Source: Acidobacteriota bacterium
GTDB lineage: Bacteria > Acidobacteriota > Vicinamibacteria > Vicinamibacterales > 2-12-FULL-66-21
DNA: 10,956 nucleotides
Assembly (NCBI GenBank): GCA_020200195.1
Contig: JAIVJE010000016.1
Coordinates: 1-10,956 of the forward strand
Direction: 5' to 3'
Part shown: one piece after another, positions 7,026-10,956 of the stretch
How positions within the stretch are numbered: position 1 is the stretch's first letter
Layout of the letters: each line of letters opens with the position of its first letter
Notes under the pieces: generated by a model
The model's database searches: none
What the model saw: only the letters and a program-made list of their open reading frames with translations
Told to the model about the DNA's origin: nothing
Position numbers and translations under genes: made by a program

Positions 7026-7041
7026 AGCAAGGCGGATGCCA
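7026..7041 (-). promoter_or_regulatory. Candidate sigma-54 (-24/-12) promoter
   Basis: On the - strand the site reads TGGCATCCGCCTTGCT against the consensus TGGCAC-N5-TTGCA. The GG and GC pairs have the exact 10-base separation that sigma-54 needs, TGGCA and TTGC are intact, and only the sixth and last positions differ. Transcription would start near 7015, giving a leader of roughly 65 bases before the receiver-less activator at 6950. Its location between two sigma-54 activator genes supports a functional reading, but it is a sequence match only. Confidence 0.6.
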
Positions 7042-7124
7042 TGACGGTAAATGTTTCCCGTTCTTATGGAAAGCGATGCAGTTCGGTGCCCAAGCGGTCC
7101 TCCGCAACTCCGACGCAGCGTGAC

Positions 7125-7141
7125 AAAAAGGGTAGTGCCCT
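7125..7141 (-). terminator. Weak intrinsic-terminator candidate after the NtrC-type gene
   Basis: On the - strand, AGGG-CACTA-CCCT followed by a T-run (five T in CCCTTTTTG) lies about 75 bases beyond the NtrC-type stop and before the sigma-54 promoter candidate. The stem is only 4 bp. A second small hairpin (GGCTG/CAGCC, 7184-7198) lies closer to the stop but has no T-run. Together they suggest, without proving, that the two activators have separate transcripts. Confidence 0.3.
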
Positions 7142-7212
7142 GCTCAGGTTAAGTGCGCGGCTCGCATTTTCAAGTATGAAGACGGCTGATTTCCAGCCCG
7201 GCTATATCCACA

Positions 7213-8724
7213 TCACGCGCGACTGATTCCACACTCCTTGATCTTGTTGAGTAGTGTTTTATAACTCACGCCGAGAATCTGTGCCGCCTTTCGTCGATTC
7301 CAATGCACCTGACGGAGTGTTTGCTCGATGGCCGCCCGCTCCGCCTTGAGCGAGGCCGCCTTCGCGACGGACGCGAGCGAGCCGCCGCCCTCTTCTACCG
7401 GCTCGGCCGACTCGGCCTCCGCCGTCTCCGGCTCCGCAATTTCGAACGGGGTCGGCATGGTGCCGACACCTGCCGGGACTGCGCCGGCGGCAGCGTACGC
7501 GACCGGCGCCGGCGCGGCGACGGCCGCGTGAGCCGCGGCACGCTGCATGTTCTTCTGAATCTCACGGACCACCAGCAACTCGTCCTGCAGAATCACCACG
7601 CGCTTGATCATGTTCTCCAGCTCGCGAATGTTCCCGGGCCAGTCGTACTGCAGGAACAGTTGCCGCAGCTCGTCGCTGATGATCCGCGCGGGGCGATTGT
7701 ATTTCCGCGAATATCTCGCTACGAAAAAATCGGTCAGCGTCGGTATTTCGTCGCGCCGCTCGCGCAGCGCCGGCACGGTGAGCTCGATGACCTTCAGCCT
7801 GTAGTACAGATCCTCACGGAAGGCGCCGCTCAGCATCATCTGTTCGAGGTCTCTGTTCGTCGCCGCCACGACCCGAACGTCTACCTGAATGCGCTTGTTG
7901 CTGCCCAGTTTCGTGAACTCGGCGTCCTGCAGGACGTGCAGCATCTTCGCCTGCAAAGCAGGCGTCAGCTCGCCGATCTCGTCGAGCAACAGGGTGCCGC
8001 CGTCGGCCTGTTCGAACTTGCCGACACGCGTGATTGCGGCGCCTGTGAAGGCGCCACGCTCGTGACCGAACAGCTCGCTCTCGAGCAGCTCGGCGGGCAG
8101 CGCCGCGCAGTTCACCTTGACGAACGGCTGGTTATGCCGCGTCGACCGCTGATGGATCGCGCGCGTCACGAGCTCCTTGCCCACGCCGCTCTCGCCGCGG
8201 ATCAGCACCGTGACGTCGCTGTCGGCGACCTGCTCGATGACGGTCGCGATGCCCCGCATCTTTTCACTGTTGCCCCAGACCGAACGGTCTTCGTCATCAC
8301 TGAGCTGCTGCCGTAACTCACTCAGCTCGGACACGAGCCTGTTCTTCTCGATGGCGTTCTTGATCGCGACATCGAGCGCGATCTCACCGAGGCCTTCGGG
8401 ATCGTCCGGCTTGACGACGTAATCTGCGGCTCCGAGCCGGACGGCCTCGACAATCGTCGACGCCTGGTTGCGTCCCGACAGCATGATGACCTGCGCTTCT
8501 GGCCGCGACGCCTTCAGCGCGCGCAGCGTGGCCAGGCCGTCGAGCCCCGGCATCATCACGTCGAGGAGGACCACGTCGGGCGCTTCCGTCTGTTTCATCG
8601 ACGCGAGCAATTCATCCCCGCGGGTGTAGGTGCGGGCTTCATACCCGCGCAGAGAAAGAAACGTACGCAAGTACGAGGCAAAGGCAGGGTCGTCGTCAAC
8701 GATGGCGACGTAAGGCTTCTTCAT
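7213..8724 (-). CDS. NtrC-type response regulator (receiver, sigma-54 AAA+, Fis HTH)
   Basis: A phosphorylation-controlled activator of sigma-54 promoters. From ATG 8724 (503 residues) the receiver domain is intact: acidic pocket Asp10-Asp12 (VDDD), phosphoacceptor Asp55 in LLDVMMPG, Ser83 and Lys105 (VVKPDD). A helical linker (about 115-142) follows. The AAA+ domain has Walker A GESGVGKE (177-184), GAFTGA (224-229), Walker B TLLLDE (Asp248, Glu249), AATNRD, FREDLYYRLK and WPGNIRELENM. A long Ala/Pro/Glu-rich linker separates it from the C-terminal Fis-type HTH (NRRKAAQILGVSYKTLLNKI). The start at 8724 is chosen because AGGGAG lies 4 bases upstream; an in-frame start at 8757 would add 11 residues before the usual receiver start. 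The kinase gene just upstream on the same strand is the natural partner but is damaged. HTH and AAA+ domains closely resemble those of the second activator, so the two are likely paralogues. Confidence 0.95.
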   Translation of the reverse strand: MKKPYVAIVDDDPAFASYLRTFLSLRGYEARTYTRGDELLASMKQTEAPDVVLLDVMMPGLDGLATLRALKASRPEAQVIMLSGRNQASTIVEAVRLGAADYVVKPDDPEGLGEIALDVAIKNAIEKNRLVSELSELRQQLSDDEDRSVWGNSEKMRGIATVIEQVADSDVTVLIRGESGVGKELVTRAIHQRSTRHNQPFVKVNCAALPAELLESELFGHERGAFTGAAITRVGKFEQADGGTLLLDEIGELTPALQAKMLHVLQDAEFTKLGSNKRIQVDVRVVAATNRDLEQMMLSGAFREDLYYRLKVIELTVPALRERRDEIPTLTDFFVARYSRKYNRPARIISDELRQLFLQYDWPGNIRELENMIKRVVILQDELLVVREIQKNMQRAAAHAAVAAPAPVAYAAAGAVPAGVGTMPTPFEIAEPETAEAESAEPVEEGGGSLASVAKAASLKAERAAIEQTLRQVHWNRRKAAQILGVSYKTLLNKIKECGISRA

Positions 8725-8728
8725 CGAA

Positions 8729-8734
8729 CTCCCT
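8729..8734 (-). promoter_or_regulatory. Shine-Dalgarno deciding the response-regulator start
   Basis: AGGGAG on the - strand, 4 bases before ATG 8724. It favours this start over the in-frame one at 8757, which has no comparable site. Confidence 0.55.
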
Positions 8735-8815
8735 GGGTCCAGTCGTACCTCATCCATGCACCCGGGAGCATCCGCGGGCTCAAGATGAGTAAAATCTTTC
8801 CCTCTAATCCTAGCT

Positions 8816-9439
8816 CTAACTGGCGGGATAGATCCCCATTGTTCCGGTGAAGGCGCGCTTTTTTGACCGTTTCGGGCGCGTCAGGCGGCAGGCAGGACCA
8901 AGACGGCGCCCGCTTTCTGGTTCTTGCCGGCCGACCAGACGCGCCCGCCGTGCGATTCGAACGTCCGCCGGGCGTTCGCCAGGGTCGCGGACGAACAGGC
9001 GATTGCTCGTCACGAGCTCACGACGCAGCGCAACAAGCACAGCGGTGAGCGCGCTCTTGAGGCGGACGGGATCACCATGGACGATCGCGCGGCCCGTTCC
9101 GCTGGACAACTCGACCGAGACGTCCCGTTCAGGCACGGCGGGCAGAGTGGCGACGGCATCGTGCAGCACCGCGCGCAGGTCAACCTCGCTTCGGTTGAAC
9201 GTGGCAGTACCTGCCTCCAGGCTGGACAGCTCGCTCATCTCGCCGAGCAGGCCTGAAAGACGCACGCAGGATTTTTCAGCTTCCTCGAGCAGGCGGCGCT
9301 GCTGATCGGTCAGCGGACCGGCCCGGTCTTTCAGCAGCATGCGGATGTACCCGGCCACGACCGTCATCGGCGTCCGGAACTCGTGGACCGCGAGCGCCAG
9401 CAGCCGCGGCCAGTTTGGGTCGTCTACCGGCGAGGTCAT
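8816..9439 (-). pseudogene. Soluble histidine kinase, broken in the ATP-binding domain
   Basis: From ATG 9439 the dimerisation/phosphoacceptor (HisKA) domain is intact: LLALAVHEFRTPMTVVAGYI with His19 as phosphorylation site, then the second helix (LLEEAEKSCVRLSGLLGEMS). There is no sensor or membrane segment. The catalytic domain starts (LRAVLHDAV; GDPVRLKSALTAVLVALRRE) but the N-box Asn is not evident. After LVTSNRLFVRD, at about 8983, the frame loses homology. The true C-terminus, LANARRTFESHGGRVWSAGK to VLVLPAA and TGA, lies in another frame at 8982-8881. The D-box/ATP-lid section that should lie between them (several tens of residues) is missing. The in-frame product therefore has a random Arg-rich tail and stops at 8816. 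Autophosphorylation is unlikely. An in-frame GTG at 9484 is possible but not favoured. The family is certain; whether the damage is biological or a sequence error is open. Confidence 0.8.
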
Positions 9440-9522
9440 CTTGAGAATCTTACAGGGAACCGGATACCCCGGGGAAGCTTCCACGGAGGTTCGGGGTTAC
9501 ACAGATGGTAGAGTTTTCGAAG

Positions 9523-9529
9523 AAAGGGA
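9523..9529 (+). promoter_or_regulatory. Shine-Dalgarno supporting the msrP start at 9535
   Basis: AAAGGGA lies 5 bases before ATG 9535. The upstream in-frame ATG at 9505 has its nearest purine-rich site (GGAGG, 9485-9489) about 15 bases away, which is too far, so 9535 is preferred. Confidence 0.5.
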
Positions 9530-9534
9530 CTGTG

Positions 9535-10524
9535 ATGCGGATCAGGACACCCTCCGATACGCCGGCCTCCGAGATAACGGATGAGCGGCTCTATCTAAGA
9601 CGACGTGAGTTCATCCGGATCGCTGGGCGCGCCGCCGCAGTCGCAGCGACGGGCTCGCTCTTACCAGGCTGCTCCGCCGAGTCGATGGGCGCCGACGGTG
9701 ATCACGGAGGGCCGCTGGCGTCGCCGCAGACGCCGATCCCGTCGTATAAGCCCAAAGTCGTCAGCACGGACGAGAAGCTGAATACGTTCGAAGAGATCAC
9801 GAGCTACAACAATTTCTACGAGTTCGGCACTGGCAAGAACGATCCGCAGCGATACGCCGGCAGACTGAAGACGAGCCCCTGGAAGGTGAAGATAGACGGT
9901 CATTGCAGCAAACCGGCGGACTACGACCTGGGAGACCTCATTCGTCCCGCGGATCTGGAGGAGCGGATTTACCGGCTGCGGTGCGTCGAGGCCTGGTCGA
10001 TGGTGATCCCATGGGTGGGCGTACCGCTCGCCTCGATCATCAAGCGCGCCGAACCCACGTCGAAGGCGACGTTCGTGGAGTTCACGACACTGCTGCGGCC
10101 GTCGGAGATGCCCGGGCAGCAGGACGCGATCCTCGACTGGCCCTATACCGAAGGGCTCCGAATGGACGAAGCGATGCACCCGCTGACCATCATGGCGGTG
10201 GGGCTCTACGGCAAAACGCTGATGAACCAGAACGGCGCGCCCATGCGGCTCGTGGTGCCCTGGAAGTACGGCTTCAAGAGCATCAAGTCCGTGGTGCGGA
10301 TCCGCTTCGTCGATCGCCAGCCGAGGACCGCGTGGAGTGTCTCGAACCCGTCTGAGTACGGCTTCTTCTCGAACGTGAATCCTGAGGTCGACCACCCGAG
10401 GTGGACGCAGGCGAGCGAGCGTCGCATCGGCGAGTTCCGCCGGCGAAAAACATTGATGTTCAACGGCTACGCCGACGATGTGGCGTCCCTCTATGCGGGA
10501 ATGGATCTGAAGCGGTTCTACTGA
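9535..10524 (+). CDS. msrP: Protein-methionine-sulfoxide reductase catalytic subunit MsrP (YedY family)
   Basis: A periplasmic molybdopterin enzyme that reduces methionine sulfoxide in oxidised envelope proteins, receiving electrons from MsrQ. From ATG 9535 (329 residues, the usual length) it carries a Tat signal: twin arginine at 23-24 in LRRREFIRIAG, then a hydrophobic stretch AAAVAATGSLLPG. Mature-domain hallmarks are YNNFYEFGTGK (about 91-101), WKVKIDGHCSKP, the molybdenum-ligating Cys150 in YRLRCVEAWSMVIPWVG, and the conserved VPWKYGFKSIKSV and GFFSNVNPEVDHPRW near the end. The LLPGC segment at the signal-peptide end resembles a lipobox (Cys46), although the Pro is atypical. The gene overlaps msrQ by one base (TGATG), indicating one operon. 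It is divergent from the broken kinase with only 95 bases between, so the promoter must lie in that gap. Confidence 0.96.
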   Translation: MRIRTPSDTPASEITDERLYLRRREFIRIAGRAAAVAATGSLLPGCSAESMGADGDHGGPLASPQTPIPSYKPKVVSTDEKLNTFEEITSYNNFYEFGTGKNDPQRYAGRLKTSPWKVKIDGHCSKPADYDLGDLIRPADLEERIYRLRCVEAWSMVIPWVGVPLASIIKRAEPTSKATFVEFTTLLRPSEMPGQQDAILDWPYTEGLRMDEAMHPLTIMAVGLYGKTLMNQNGAPMRLVVPWKYGFKSIKSVVRIRFVDRQPRTAWSVSNPSEYGFFSNVNPEVDHPRWTQASERRIGEFRRRKTLMFNGYADDVASLYAGMDLKRFY

Positions 10525-10956
10525 TGGGCAAGGCTCTGGTCTTTGCCCTGTGTCTCGCGCCGGTACTCTGGCTGGTCGGTCGGTTTCTGACCGACGACCT
10601 CAGCGCCAACCCGATCGAAGACATCACGCTGACGACTGGTATCTGGGCATTGCGGTTCCTGGTGTTCACGCTGGCCGTGACGCCGATCCGGCGCCTGACC
10701 GGCTGGAATAAGATCATTCAGTACCGGCGCATGCTCGGACTGTTCGCGTTCTTCTACGCGTCACTGCACTTCCTGACCTACGTCGTCCTGGACCACTACT
10801 TCGACTTCGACGCGATCGTCGCGGACGTCGCGAAGCGCCGTTTCATCACCGTCGGGTTCATCGCTTTCGTCGCGATGATTCCTCTTGCCATCACGTCGAC
10901 CAAGGGTTGGATCCGCCGGTTGGGGAAGCGGTGGCAGGTGCTGCATCGGCTCGTCT
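10524..10956 (+). CDS. msrQ: MsrQ haem-binding membrane subunit (partial, runs off the window)
   Basis: The inner-membrane partner of MsrP, a ferric-reductase-like haem b protein that passes electrons from the quinone pool or flavin reductase to periplasmic MsrP. The first 144 residues are present, starting at ATG 10524, whose A is shared with the msrP TGA. Membrane segments are visible at about 4-22, 37-55, 70-89 and 107-124. His82 in FFYASLHFLTYVVLDH and His141 in WQVLHRLV stand at the expected haem-ligand positions, and NKIIQYRRMLGL is a family hallmark. The C-terminal part, including the remaining helices, lies beyond the window. Confidence 0.95.
   Translation, partial: MGKALVFALCLAPVLWLVGRFLTDDLSANPIEDITLTTGIWALRFLVFTLAVTPIRRLTGWNKIIQYRRMLGLFAFFYASLHFLTYVVLDHYFDFDAIVADVAKRRFITVGFIAFVAMIPLAITSTKGWIRRLGKRWQVLHRLV

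Noticed and set aside
7077..7092. Second possible sigma-54 site on the - strand (TGG...TGCA with 10-base GG-GC spacing)
   Set aside because: Keeps GG and GC but loses the C and A of TGGCA and one T of TTGC; clearly poorer than 7026-7041.
7303..8316. 337-codon + strand open frame antisense to the NtrC-type gene
   Set aside because: High-GC shadow frame; the - strand encodes all AAA+ and receiver motifs in order, and the + strand product is Arg/Leu-rich with no family signature.
8802..8819. Two CTCTAA direct repeats 12 bases apart
   Set aside because: Only two short copies, partly overlapping the accidental stop of the frameshifted kinase; no convincing function or further copies in the window.
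9661..10395. 244-codon - strand open frame inside msrP
   Set aside because: Antisense shadow of a clear MsrP with Tat motif and molybdenum-binding Cys.
1..10956. CRISPR array, tRNA/rRNA genes, transposase or integrase, phage genes
   Set aside because: None seen: no regular long repeats, no tRNA-like cloverleaf noticed by eye, and no recombinase motifs in any frame.

Overview
The window reads like a stretch of a high-GC, diderm bacterial chromosome. An outer-membrane TonB-dependent receptor with an N-terminal carboxypeptidase-regulatory-like domain, a periplasmic MsrP/MsrQ system and several sigma-54 regulators together suggest Acidobacteriota (possibly the Vicinamibacteria side). That placement is inferred from gene content and style, not from a marker gene.

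Left part (1-2544). After about 250 unexplained bases comes a broken PQQ-type glucose/sorbosone dehydrogenase gene on the + strand. It has two reading-frame changes and has lost a large internal block. It converges on a complete secreted metallo-beta-lactamase-fold hydrolase (- strand), with two mutually exclusive GC-rich hairpins between them. A small unrecognised + strand gene diverges from the hydrolase.

Middle (2545-5349). A complete TonB-dependent siderophore-class receptor has a recognisable promoter-like region and a dyad upstream. It is followed by three AAAGTGC-type short repeats and by the amputated N-terminus of a response regulator whose receiver domain stops before the phosphoacceptor Asp.

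Regulatory block (5350-9439, all - strand; transcription runs from high to low coordinates). In order: a soluble histidine kinase gene with a frame change and a missing ATP-binding core; a complete NtrC-type response regulator (receiver, AAA+, Fis HTH); a gap with a candidate terminator and a well-spaced sigma-54 -24/-12 promoter; a second sigma-54 activator that lacks a receiver domain; and, translationally coupled to it by a GTGA overlap, a degenerate GGDEF-like protein without the GGDEF signature. The layout suggests a two-tier sigma-54 cascade in which the phospho-regulated activator switches on the unregulated one and its GGDEF-like partner. This is inference.

Right edge (9535-10956). 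Divergent from the kinase lies msrP (Tat-exported molybdenum catalytic subunit of the periplasmic methionine-sulfoxide reductase), overlapping by one base with msrQ (haem membrane subunit), which runs off the window end.

Three genes here (sugar dehydrogenase, response-regulator stub, histidine kinase) are broken by internal deletion, truncation or frame change, while their neighbours are intact. This points to local gene decay or to assembly/sequence errors, which read mapping could separate.
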